64,000 bases of DNA from Thermococcus sp. JdFR-02. GTDB lineage: Archaea; Methanobacteriota_B; Thermococci; Thermococcales; Thermococcaceae. The notes beneath the pieces were generated by a model. The model was not told where the DNA came from. It did no database searches and saw only the letters and a program-made list of their open reading frames with translations. Of the stretch, positions 25,810 to 33,676 are shown piece after piece. Numbering within the stretch: position 1 is the stretch's first letter; each line of letters starts with the position of its first letter. A program made the translations under genes and the position numbers. Where the stretch lies: assembly GCA_002009975.1 (NCBI GenBank), contig MTLP01000031.1:62001-126000 (forward strand). The letters are read 5' to 3'.

Positions 25810-26460
25810 TCACCCCTCGATCTTTACAGCGGGGCCCATTGTTGTTTTAACGTATACTGACTTCACTTGGCTTTCTCCCCTCTCAAGCTTACCGATCACT
25901 GCATTCAATATTGCTTCTACATTTTCTGCAAGCTCTTCTTCATTCATAGTTTCTGTTCCTACTGGAGCATGAATACTTGGGTTATTCTTCAACTGTATTC
26001 TGACTGTTTTATTTAGCTTTTCAACTATTGGGGTTAAATCTTGGAGTGTTGGTGGAACTACAACTGGCATCTTGTTTCTTGGTCCCAAGAATCTACCCAA
26101 TATTCTACCTATCTTTGGCATTAATGGTGCAGCTGCTATGAAAAAGTCGTATTTTCTAGCTATCTTTCTCGCTTGTCTTGGATTATTTGCTAACTCCTCT
26201 AACTCCGCACCACTAATAACATCAAGCCCGAGCTTTTTAGCCGCTTCAGCTACAGCACCATCAGCAATGACCGCGATATTAATTTTTTTACCTCTCCCGT
26301 GTGGCAACACAACCTCAAGTTTAAACCTATTCTCAGGTTTCTTAAGATCAATATCCTTGAGGTTTATTGCCACTTCGACGGTCTGTGTGAAGTTACGCGG
26401 CTTAGCCCGGGCTTTAGCCTCCTTCACCGCTTCCACGATTTTTTGTCTGTCAAAGGCCAT
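25810..26460 (-). CDS. rpl1: Ribosomal protein L1
   Basis: A 216-residue L1 of the large subunit L1 stalk, which helps release E-site tRNA. Family blocks are [20 protein letters not shown] and [16 protein letters not shown] around residues 100-135. GGAGGTCAG lies before the ATG. In methanogens L1 represses its own operon by binding the mRNA; a similar control here is possible but no site was identified. Confidence 0.97.
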   Translation of the reverse strand: MAFDRQKIVEAVKEAKARAKPRNFTQTVEVAINLKDIDLKKPENRFKLEVVLPHGRGKKINIAVIADGAVAEAAKKLGLDVISGAELEELANNPRQARKIARKYDFFIAAAPLMPKIGRILGRFLGPRNKMPVVVPPTLQDLTPIVEKLNKTVRIQLKNNPSIHAPVGTETMNEEELAENVEAILNAVIGKLERGESQVKSVYVKTTMGPAVKIEG

Positions 26461-26551
26461 CTTTCTGACCTCCCTAAACTTTTTTATTTAAACTCACCTT
26501 TAACTCAAAAATCAAAAATTTCGTGAAAAGAGAAGCTTTTAAACTTTTCTA

Positions 26552-27043
26552 TCACTCACCAGCTTTTTCAAAGACTTCGTCATAAACTCCTTCATCTATC
26601 TCCTTTTGAACTACCCTTGGGTCCTTGCCCTCAACGGTAACACCCATAGTTAGAGCTGTTCCAATAACTTCTTTAGCTGCAGCCTTTAAGTTAGAAGCCA
26701 GCATTTGAGCTTTCTTTGCTTTTGCTATCTTAATTACTTGCTCCATTGTTAGGTTTCCTACTATGTTTCTTCCAGCTTCATCTGAACCTTTTTCTAGACC
26801 AAGTTCTTTTTTGATTAATTGGCTAACTGGCGGGGTACCGACTTCAATCTCGAACTGCTTTGTTGCTGGATCAACGATAATTTTCACTGGAACTTGCATC
26901 CCTGCAAAGTCTTTTGTTGCCTCGTTAATTTTTTGAACGACTTGCATGACATTTAATCCTAATGGACCGATTGCAGGACCTAATGGAGGACCTGGAGTAG
27001 CTTTACCACCCTCTACTAATACCTCAACTACTTGCTTTGGCAT
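26552..27043 (-). CDS. rpl11: Ribosomal protein L11
   Basis: A 163-residue L11 that binds the GTPase-associated centre of 23S rRNA. The N-terminal motif [20 protein letters not shown] is unmistakable, and the C-terminal rRNA-binding domain contains [14 protein letters not shown]. It follows spt5/nusG by 14 bases. A 91-base spacer separates it from L1. Confidence 0.97.
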   Translation of the reverse strand: MPKQVVEVLVEGGKATPGPPLGPAIGPLGLNVMQVVQKINEATKDFAGMQVPVKIIVDPATKQFEIEVGTPPVSQLIKKELGLEKGSDEAGRNIVGNLTMEQVIKIAKAKKAQMLASNLKAAAKEVIGTALTMGVTVEGKDPRVVQKEIDEGVYDEVFEKAGE

Positions 27044-27057
27044 TACTTTTCACCCCT

Positions 27058-27516
27058 CTACTCCTTTGAACGTTTGCTTATAAGTCTAACGTATTCTCCC
27101 CTAACTGTAACGGGGATTGGAACTATTGCGCCTATAAGCTCAACGACAATTTCATCTTTAGCTTCATCAACCCTAACAACCTTGGCTTTTTCACCCTTAA
27201 ATGGACCGGCAATAAGCTCAACAATATCTCCAGGCTCAAAGCCACTAACAGCTGGTCTTTCTTCTAAGAAGTGCTCAATCTCAGAGAATTTAACCTCTCC
27301 CGGCAAAGCTCCTTTTGCATGCCTTATTCCCCTTATTGCCTCATCCACAGCACTTTTGTTCTCAGCTTCAACAAAGATATAACCTTTAACCTTAGATGGG
27401 CTTAAGATAGCGTATATTGGGAGATTATAGGTTTTTGCTTTGCTATAAAGTAGGGTAGCGACATTTTCCTCTTGCCCAACTGTGACCCTCACTGCAAATA
27501 TTTTACTCTCGCTCAT
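27058..27516 (-). CDS. spt5: Transcription elongation factor Spt5 (NusG)
   Basis: About 152 residues. An N-terminal NGN domain, with [16 protein letters not shown] near residue 45, binds the RNA polymerase clamp. The C-terminal KOW domain starts at [20 protein letters not shown] near residue 92. It works with Spt4/RpoE'' to raise processivity. The start at 27516 follows AGGTGA; the GTG-type start at 27525 does not fit. The secE-nusG-L11 order is conserved between archaea and bacteria. Confidence 0.96.
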   Translation of the reverse strand: MSESKIFAVRVTVGQEENVATLLYSKAKTYNLPIYAILSPSKVKGYIFVEAENKSAVDEAIRGIRHAKGALPGEVKFSEIEHFLEERPAVSGFEPGDIVELIAGPFKGEKAKVVRVDEAKDEIVVELIGAIVPIPVTVRGEYVRLISKRSKE

Positions 27517-27533
27517 CTTTATCACCTAAAGGA

Positions 27534-27725
27534 TTACTTGCCAGTTATTAGTATTCCTATAATACGAATGAGCATGCCAATTATGCCTATTAATACTATA
27601 CCCATCCCAGTGACCTTAGCAGCCATCTTATATTCCTTTCCACTGGGCTTTTTTGTAACTAACAAAACCCTCTTGGACTCTGATAGGAAGTTTTTAAGCT
27701 TTTCCATGTACCCCTCTGTTGGCAT
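27534..27725 (-). CDS. secE: Protein translocase subunit SecE (Sec61 gamma)
   Basis: About 63 residues. An amphipathic region with KLKNFLSESKRVLLVTKKPS is followed by one membrane helix, MAAKVTGMGIVLIGIIGMLI, the archaeal SecE plan. It clamps SecY together with Sec61 beta. GAGGTG precedes the ATG at 27725; a second ATG (at residue 7 of this reading) is also preceded by GAGGGG, so the exact start is uncertain. Confidence 0.9.
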   Translation of the reverse strand: MPTEGYMEKLKNFLSESKRVLLVTKKPSGKEYKMAAKVTGMGIVLIGIIGMLIRIIGILITGK

Positions 27726-27771
27726 TTCTAACACCTCACATAATTATTAAAGAAAGAGAGAACTGAGTGGA

Positions 27772-28890
27772 TTAGAGCTCTTCCAAGTCTAAATGAATAA
27801 TTCTTCTTTCACCCTCCTCTGGAAGATGTACTTCTTCTTCAACAACCGCATATGGAGAGCTTACACCACTAACCACAATCATAACTCTAATTGTTTTTCC
27901 TAATTCTGGATCTAACTGTATTCCCCAAATAACTTGAGCCTCTGGATCAAGTTTACTTGTAACCAACTCAATTATCTGCTGGGCTTCCTCTAACTTTACA
28001 TCACTTCCACTTATGCTGATCAATGAACCCTTTGCACCGCTTATGTCAACATCTAAAAGTGGGCTGTTTAATGCTTGAGTAGCTGCTTCTAAGGCTCTCT
28101 TTTCACTATCGCTTTCACCAATACCAATCATTGCAACACCGCCATCTTTCATCACTGCTTTAACGTCAGCAAAGTCCAAATTAACTAATCCTGGCTTTGT
28201 AATTAGCTCTGTTATTCCTTTAACAGCTTGCACTAGAATCTCATCTGCAACTTTAAATGCCATGTGAATTGGCAAGTTTGGAGCAACTTCCATTAACTTG
28301 TCGTTTGGAATAACTATGACTGTATCACTGTTTCTTCTTAGTCTTTCCAAACCATATTCAGCATTTTTGATTCTTCTAATTCCCTCAACTGTAAATGGCA
28401 AAGTAACTACTGCAACTGTTAAAGCACCCATTTTCTTAGCTATCTCCGCAACAATTGGAGCAGCACCGGTTCCAGTTCCACCACCTAATCCACAAGTTAT
28501 AAAAACCATGTCTGCCCCTTCTAGTGCATCTCTAATGTCTCTTTCACTCTCTTTTGCAGCCTCCTCACCAATTTTGGGATTATTTCCGGCTCCCAAACCC
28601 CTTGTGAGTTCTTTACCAATTAAAATCTTCTTATGGGCTTTAACTTTAAGTAAATCTTGGGCATCAGTGTTTATCCCTATAATCTTAGCTCCTTCAACAC
28701 CAACTTCCATCATCCTATTGATGGTATTACAACCAGCTCCACCAACACCAACAACATAGATTTTTGCTTGTATTTGCTCCAATATTCTTCTAAGTTCTTC
28801 ATCTATGTCTGATTGAGGAACTTGAACCTCTTCAACCTTATTCATTTCGGCAGATGTCCTTTCGATTGCATTTTCTATTAGTTTCAACAT
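27772..28890 (-). CDS. ftsZ: Cell division protein FtsZ
   Basis: A 372-residue tubulin-like GTPase that forms the division ring. The Walker-like tubulin signature [13 protein letters not shown] lies near residue 145. [19 protein letters not shown] lies near residue 43, and the T7-loop residues are in [12 protein letters not shown] near residue 245. An archaeal N-terminal extension of about 40 residues precedes the GTPase domain. GGAGGGTG lies before the start and a TATA box at 28943-28956. It heads the secE-spt5-ribosomal protein series. Confidence 0.97.
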   Translation of the reverse strand: MLKLIENAIERTSAEMNKVEEVQVPQSDIDEELRRILEQIQAKIYVVGVGGAGCNTINRMMEVGVEGAKIIGINTDAQDLLKVKAHKKILIGKELTRGLGAGNNPKIGEEAAKESERDIRDALEGADMVFITCGLGGGTGTGAAPIVAEIAKKMGALTVAVVTLPFTVEGIRRIKNAEYGLERLRRNSDTVIVIPNDKLMEVAPNLPIHMAFKVADEILVQAVKGITELITKPGLVNLDFADVKAVMKDGGVAMIGIGESDSEKRALEAATQALNSPLLDVDISGAKGSLISISGSDVKLEEAQQIIELVTSKLDPEAQVIWGIQLDPELGKTIRVMIVVSGVSSPYAVVEEEVHLPEEGERRIIHLDLEEL

Positions 28891-28942
28891 GCCTTCACCC
28901 TCCGGGAAATCAATCTAAAATCTGGTAAAATTTGTGATAAAG

Positions 28943-28956
28943 CAATATATAAATTT
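28943..28956 (-). promoter_or_regulatory. ftsZ TATA box
   Basis: AAATTTATATATTG on the minus strand, about 55 bases upstream of the ftsZ start codon. Confidence 0.6.
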
Positions 28957-28958
28957 AG

Positions 28959-29777
28959 CTAATCCTTAATAAATTCTAACCCTAATTCTTCCGCAAGTAA
29001 CTTAGCGAGTTGTTTTGTATCCCCTCTACTTCCCTTCCAATCAACATAAATTGCTTCAACTTCTGTATCAGTCCTTTTTATAGCCTTTAAAAGCATTTCC
29101 TTTGAAAGAGGATGAGCATATTTAGCCGCTATATGTCCAAATGCCAAATCACTGTCAAAGGCTATCTTAGTTTGCTTTGGTGCATAATGTCCACCACCAA
29201 TTCCAATAACTGATTTGTATCTCGCTTTCTCATAATTCTCTAAAACGTAAGTAATGGTTTCTGCCAATATCTCACCAGCTCTATCATTAACCCACTCTTC
29301 CTTACTACTTCCAATCTCTACGAACAGTGAGGGCACATCAATCTCACTGGGACCATGATGTGTCGCTTCATAACAAACAGTCCATCCTAGATCATTTAGT
29401 TCATTCAGCTTTAATAGGGCTAATTTCATTGCATTTGGTTGAGCTATTGCCAAACTTTGATCTTTACCACCATACATAGCATTTTTCCAATTGCCAGTTA
29501 TGTGAGTAGTTAATGCTGGCATTTTTGCTTGGCTTGAATGTCTCGAAGCAAAAATTATAATCTCAGGAATAATTCCAAGTTGCTTCTTGATTTCTTTATC
29601 AAGATAATCATAGTATATCATCTCATCGTTTGTAGTTAAAAGGAGAATGTCCCTTCTTCTATAGACTGGATTGCCATCAAAGGCTAAATCGCTCTCTTTA
29701 AATCCAAAGTTCTTCACAAGTTTCTCCTTAATGTTCATTGATGCTAAATCAATTTTCGTTGTCATTATAACCTTCAC
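28959..29777 (-). CDS. dtdA: D-aminoacyl-tRNA deacylase, archaeal/plant type (DtdA)
   Basis: About 272 residues of the GEK1/DtdA family, which hydrolyses D-aminoacyl-tRNA to keep D-amino acids out of protein synthesis. Recognisable blocks are [19 protein letters not shown] near residue 78, [20 protein letters not shown] near 147 and [13 protein letters not shown] near 195, with His residues that bind metal. The start is a GTG at 29777, spaced correctly from GGAGGTG; the GTG two codons earlier overlaps the site. Confidence 0.95.
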   Translation of the reverse strand: MKVIMTTKIDLASMNIKEKLVKNFGFKESDLAFDGNPVYRRRDILLLTTNDEMIYYDYLDKEIKKQLGIIPEIIIFASRHSSQAKMPALTTHITGNWKNAMYGGKDQSLAIAQPNAMKLALLKLNELNDLGWTVCYEATHHGPSEIDVPSLFVEIGSSKEEWVNDRAGEILAETITYVLENYEKARYKSVIGIGGGHYAPKQTKIAFDSDLAFGHIAAKYAHPLSKEMLLKAIKRTDTEVEAIYVDWKGSRGDTKQLAKLLAEELGLEFIKD

Positions 29778-30145
29778 TTTCACACCTCCAAGAGATAGCC
29801 AAGGTTCATCGTTAAAAGACTTTTGTATAACCTTGAGAATTTTGTAGTAAGTTCAATTTTAAAATATGCTTTACATATAGCAAGTTTTGATAAAGTTGTG
29901 AATCAACTGAATTCATAGGTGTTTAGCAAATTTTTAGAAAGAATAATCTAAATATGTAAAAATTTTTCATTATATTGAATTTCAAACTTGAATTTTGTCA
30001 TGTTTTACAACCGTGTAAACGCAAAATATATAATATCATGAATGTTCACTAATTCTGTGGCATACTCTACAATGAGCTTAAATATACAGCAGCGTCCTAA
30101 ATTGTTAGGGTGTTCAAAATAAGGCATTGGCGGAGGGGTTTAAAA
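29778..30145. other. Divergent intergenic region, dtdA to kamA-like gene
   Basis: About 370 A/T-rich bases. CAAGGTT at 29800-29806 and AACCTTG at 29829-29835 form a dyad that encloses the probable dtdA TATA (CTTTTAACG). The kamA-like promoter elements lie at 30076-30109. No coding frame was seen. Confidence 0.5.
30076..30109 (+). promoter_or_regulatory. TATA box and CCTAA-N4-TTAGG dyad of the kamA-like gene
   Basis: GCTTAAATATA at 30076-30086 is a likely TATA box. A perfect dyad, CCTAA (30096-30100), ATTG, TTAGG (30105-30109), lies where transcription should start, a typical position for a repressor site. Confidence 0.4.
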
Positions 30146-32059
30146 ATGGAAAAACAAATGGAAAGTGCTGTTTCGACTTTCGATATAGAAGCCTCCCCAT
30201 GGGGGTTAAAACAAGGAATTAAACATGAAGAATTTTTAAGAATATTTGACCCGCTACCTCAGCTTAAAGAGATTTTAATAAAAAGTGAAAGTTTAGATGA
30301 AGCAAGAGAAAAGCTTGTTGAATTTTGTAAAGAATTAGAATGGAAAGTAAAGAGCGGAGAAATTGAGCTTGATGCTATGGATAGATGGCTCTCATTAGAG
30401 GCTATCAAAGTGTTTACAAACATGATATCACCCTATGGTGAAAAAGCTGCTGGCTTTAGCACACTCGAATATCTCTGGAAAGCTACAAAAGGAGATAAAA
30501 GAGTTCTCGGGATAATAACTGATGGGTTTATTGAAGAATTTAAGCATTTATTTTTAGCTATGTCAGGAAAAGCAGGATATTCAAAGGGATGGCTTGGACT
30601 AAGATTAGAAAAGGAAGGAGTCCAATTTGTCGATTTCAGCAAAATTAAAGGAAGAAAAGCAGCGTTAGCAAGATCGGAGTATCTTGACAAGGTTTGGCAA
30701 CACATAAAGAAATGGATAGAGAGATATCCAAGCGGTTTAGATAAACGGATCATTGAAAAGAGAAAGAAACAAAGAGAGCAGCTAATGGAATATTTCGGCA
30801 TAACAGAGGACGAGTGGTTTGACTATAGATGGCAGTTCTCTCATGTCTTGAAGAGAGAAAAAGGCGTTGAAATTCTTAAGGAGCTCAACGAACTTGGAAT
30901 AGTGAAGATACCCGAGGAGGATATAAAACAAGCAGAAATAGCTGTAAAATACGGCATACCTTGGGGAATAACTCCATACTACCTAAATCTCTTTGATTTC
31001 AAAAACCCATATAAAGAGGATCTACATGTAAGGAGACAAGTTATGCCACCAGTTTGGTATGTAAAAAACATGCTTCAGCACAAAGAGGATAGGGAATATT
31101 ACTTTGATTTCATGGGTGAACACGATACTTCACCAATTGATCTCGTCACGAGGAGATATGTCACGATAGCAATTCTCAAAGCTTATGACACATGCCCACA
31201 AATATGTGTCTACTGTCAAAGAAATTGGGAGGTTCTCGAGCCATTCATGGCTGGTTCATTCCCCGGATGGGAGACAATTGAAAAGGCATTAGAATGGTTT
31301 GCAGAACATGAATCAATGCTTGATGTGCTCATAACTGGTGGAGATCCACTAGCGTTAAGTGATAAGATAATTGACAAGATCATGAGCAGATTATCAGAGA
31401 TGGATCATGTTGTTAACATAAGATGGGGAAGTAGAATTTTCGTTACAGTGCCAATGAGAATTACAAACGAGCTTGCCGAAATTTTGGGAAGCTATATAGA
31501 GCCAGGAAAAAGAAATGTTTCGATTTCAACTCACGTTGAAACAGCTTATGAAGTAACTCCCGAAATGGCTGAAGCGGCGTATAAAGTAAGAAGACAAGGA
31601 ATTTACATCTATAATCAACTTGTTTACCAAAGGAATGTTAGCAGAAGGTTCGAAAACGTTGCACTGAGAATAGCGCTTAGAAAGGTTGGTATTGATCCAT
31701 ACTACACATTCTATCCAAAGGGCAAGATTGAGCAGAAAGACTACCTCGTGCCAATAGCGAGAGTTGTGCAGGAGAGAAAAGAGGAAGCTAGACTCTTACC
31801 TGGACAGTTTAGACCTGATGAACCAGTATTTAATGTGCCTAGAATGGGTAAGAACCACTTGAGAGCATGGCAAGATAGAGAATTAGTAGGCATCAGACCA
31901 GACGGAAGTAGGATATACTTAATGCATCCCTGGGAAAAGGGAATAAGCCAGACAAAGCTTTACACTTATCCCGATGTTCCAATTAAGGAGTATCTTGACT
32001 ACTTAGAAAGCATTGGTGAAAACAAAGAAGACTATGAAACTATCTGGTATTATTACTGA
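30146..32059 (+). CDS. KamA-family radical SAM aminomutase-like protein
   Basis: About 637 residues, larger than bacterial lysine 2,3-aminomutase (about 420). The extra length is an N-terminal helical region of roughly 250 residues. The radical SAM motif is CPQICVYC (Cys350, 354, 357), and LITGGDPLALSDKIIDKI near residue 395 is typical of the KamA family. Relatives move an alpha-amino group to the beta carbon (lysine or glutamate 2,3-aminomutases) or have unknown functions. The substrate is not assigned here. The start at 30146 has GGAGGGG; the upstream frame from 30110 lacks a site. Confidence 0.85.
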   Translation: MEKQMESAVSTFDIEASPWGLKQGIKHEEFLRIFDPLPQLKEILIKSESLDEAREKLVEFCKELEWKVKSGEIELDAMDRWLSLEAIKVFTNMISPYGEKAAGFSTLEYLWKATKGDKRVLGIITDGFIEEFKHLFLAMSGKAGYSKGWLGLRLEKEGVQFVDFSKIKGRKAALARSEYLDKVWQHIKKWIERYPSGLDKRIIEKRKKQREQLMEYFGITEDEWFDYRWQFSHVLKREKGVEILKELNELGIVKIPEEDIKQAEIAVKYGIPWGITPYYLNLFDFKNPYKEDLHVRRQVMPPVWYVKNMLQHKEDREYYFDFMGEHDTSPIDLVTRRYVTIAILKAYDTCPQICVYCQRNWEVLEPFMAGSFPGWETIEKALEWFAEHESMLDVLITGGDPLALSDKIIDKIMSRLSEMDHVVNIRWGSRIFVTVPMRITNELAEILGSYIEPGKRNVSISTHVETAYEVTPEMAEAAYKVRRQGIYIYNQLVYQRNVSRRFENVALRIALRKVGIDPYYTFYPKGKIEQKDYLVPIARVVQERKEEARLLPGQFRPDEPVFNVPRMGKNHLRAWQDRELVGIRPDGSRIYLMHPWEKGISQTKLYTYPDVPIKEYLDYLESIGENKEDYETIWYYY

Positions 32060-32061
32060 TC

Positions 32062-32073
32062 TTTCTTTTATTT
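32062..32073 (+). terminator. T-rich terminator after the kamA-like gene
   Basis: TTTCTTTTATTT begins three bases past the stop codon, consistent with archaeal intrinsic termination and separating this gene from the TRAP operon. Confidence 0.35.
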
Positions 32074-32104
32074 ACTGGTATGTAAATCTTTCAAAGAAAC
32101 AAAA

Positions 32105-32156
32105 AGGTAATAATACCTAACTTACAAACATTTAAGGTATTGCGGGGCATTGCCCC
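32105..32156 (+). promoter_or_regulatory. Dyad and G+C hairpin ahead of the TRAP transporter operon
   Basis: AGGTA-ATAA-TACCT (32105-32118) is a perfect dyad, and GGGGC-ATT-GCCCC (32144-32156) a perfect short hairpin. Both lie within 80 bases upstream of the start codon. They could be an operator and a leader hairpin. A TATA-like CATTTAAG lies between them. Confidence 0.4.
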
Positions 32157-32182
32157 ACTTCCATATTTAGAGGTGGTAAGAA

Positions 32183-33208
32183 ATGAAGAAATGGAAAACT
32201 TTGGGTTTGGTTTTTGTTTTGGTATTGGGTTTAGTTGCGGCTGGATGTACCCAGAAAGAAACTGCTACACAAACAACTCAAAGCATACCAACAACCGAAG
32301 AAGGGAAATATGAGATTACAATCTATACCGGTTCAGGACCTGGAAGTGTTTATTTCGCAATTGGTTCAATGTTTGCCAAGGTTTTGAACAAAAAGAGTGA
32401 GAATATCGCTGCAAAGGGTGTTACAAGTGGTGCAAGTGTATCCAATGCAAAGGCTATTGGAAAGGGTGAAGCCCAAGTAGCCATTATACAAAACGACGTG
32501 ACTTATTATGCTTGGAATGGGCTGTATCAATTCGAAGGCAATCCAATTAAGGAGCTAAGAGGAATTGGGACTCTTTACCCTGAACCAGTTCAGATCGTCG
32601 TTAGAGCTGATAGTGGCATTAAGACTCTTGAAGACCTAAAAGGTAAGAAAGTTGTAGTTGGCGCTCCAGGAAGTGGTGTTGCAGCTACTGCTGAGAGAGT
32701 TTTAAAGGCAGCAGGACTATGGGACCAAGTTGAAAAGATCTATCAAACATTTGAAGAAGCTGCTCAAAGCTTAGTACTTGGACAAGTAGATGCAGAATTT
32801 ACTGTTATCGCATATCCAGCCCCAGCAATTGATCAAATAGCAGTTAAAACACCAGTTCGTTTGATTCCAATCCCAGACGAACTCATAAAGAAACTACATG
32901 ATGAGGGATATCCATTCTATGTTAAAGTTGTTATTCCAAAGGGTACCTACAACGGAATGGATGAAGATGTCCAAACAATTGCAGTTAAAGCAACATTAGT
33001 AGTTGACAAAGATGTGCCAGATGACGTTGTTTATGAATTAACAAAAATCTTCTTTGAAAACACTGACGAACTTGCAAAAGCACACCAAGTGGCTAAACAA
33101 ATAGATGTTAAAAAGGCATTTGAAGGATTAATGATCCCACTACATCCAGGGGCAATAAAATATTACGAAGAACAAGGAATAACAGTCCCTGATGAACTTA
33201 AGCCTTGA
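32183..33208 (+). CDS. TAXI-family TRAP transporter solute-binding lipoprotein
   Basis: A 341-residue binding protein. The signal peptide ends in a lipobox, LVAAGC, with Cys22 as lipidation site, followed by a Thr/Gln linker. The TAXI hallmark TGSGPGSVYFAIGSMFAKVL starts near residue 54, and a further family block is KKVVVGAPGSGVAATAERVL near 160. TAXI proteins bind carboxylates such as glutamate or 2-oxoglutarate where tested. It delivers its ligand to the fused permease encoded downstream. GAGGTGG precedes the start. Confidence 0.94.
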   Translation: MKKWKTLGLVFVLVLGLVAAGCTQKETATQTTQSIPTTEEGKYEITIYTGSGPGSVYFAIGSMFAKVLNKKSENIAAKGVTSGASVSNAKAIGKGEAQVAIIQNDVTYYAWNGLYQFEGNPIKELRGIGTLYPEPVQIVVRADSGIKTLEDLKGKKVVVGAPGSGVAATAERVLKAAGLWDQVEKIYQTFEEAAQSLVLGQVDAEFTVIAYPAPAIDQIAVKTPVRLIPIPDELIKKLHDEGYPFYVKVVIPKGTYNGMDEDVQTIAVKATLVVDKDVPDDVVYELTKIFFENTDELAKAHQVAKQIDVKKAFEGLMIPLHPGAIKYYEEQGITVPDELKP

Positions 33209-33221
33209 AGGGGTGGATTTT

Positions 33222-33674
33222 TTGAAAAAATATTTTCTTTTTTTCCCATTAGCTTTTTTGCTTCTTACACTTTTTCCCATAACTGCTTTAGAGATAGAAT
33301 TTAATAAAAATGTGTGTTACTTTCCTCTAAGCTCAAATCCTACTCTTATAATCTCTTATACTCATAGTGTTTCTCTCACTAAAGTTGTAGACATATATCG
33401 AATTAACGGAACTGGTATATATGCAATACAAGAAAAATGGCAAGAGTTTATGGCCGGACAACCATTAGATGTTCAATACACCGAAGGACAATTTTACGTT
33501 AAGGACATGAACATGTACCTAGGAAAATCCTGGGAGTACTGGTTTATTCCATTAAATAACGTTACGGTAAAGATCAGCGATAAGATTGTTTTCACCCAGC
33601 TAAAAGAGGAGGGAATTATGAAATTTAAAGTCAAAAAAGTACCTTTTGTATTTTCCATAATTAGGAGGTGTTGA
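33222..33674 (+). CDS. DUF1850 protein of the TAXI-TRAP operon
   Basis: About 150 residues. An N-terminal hydrophobic segment (KKYFLFFPLAFLLLTLFP) suggests a signal or anchor, followed by a beta-rich domain with SYTHSVSLTKVVDIYRI, the DUF1850 pattern. These proteins regularly lie between TAXI binding protein and fused TRAP permease, but their role is unknown. The start is taken as TTG at 33222 because GGGGTGG lies 6 bases upstream. An ATG at 33192 would overlap the previous gene by 17 bases and lacks a site. Confidence 0.85.
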   Translation: MKKYFLFFPLAFLLLTLFPITALEIEFNKNVCYFPLSSNPTLIISYTHSVSLTKVVDIYRINGTGIYAIQEKWQEFMAGQPLDVQYTEGQFYVKDMNMYLGKSWEYWFIPLNNVTVKISDKIVFTQLKEEGIMKFKVKKVPFVFSIIRRC

Positions 33675-33676
33675 AA

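Noticed and set aside
26072-26491. 139-codon open frame opposite the L1 gene
   Set aside because: Antisense shadow of a well-conserved ribosomal protein gene with no independent signals.
28298-28759. 153-codon open frame opposite ftsZ
   Set aside because: A shadow of the conserved FtsZ coding sequence, rich in Ser/Pro/Ala as expected for antisense frames.
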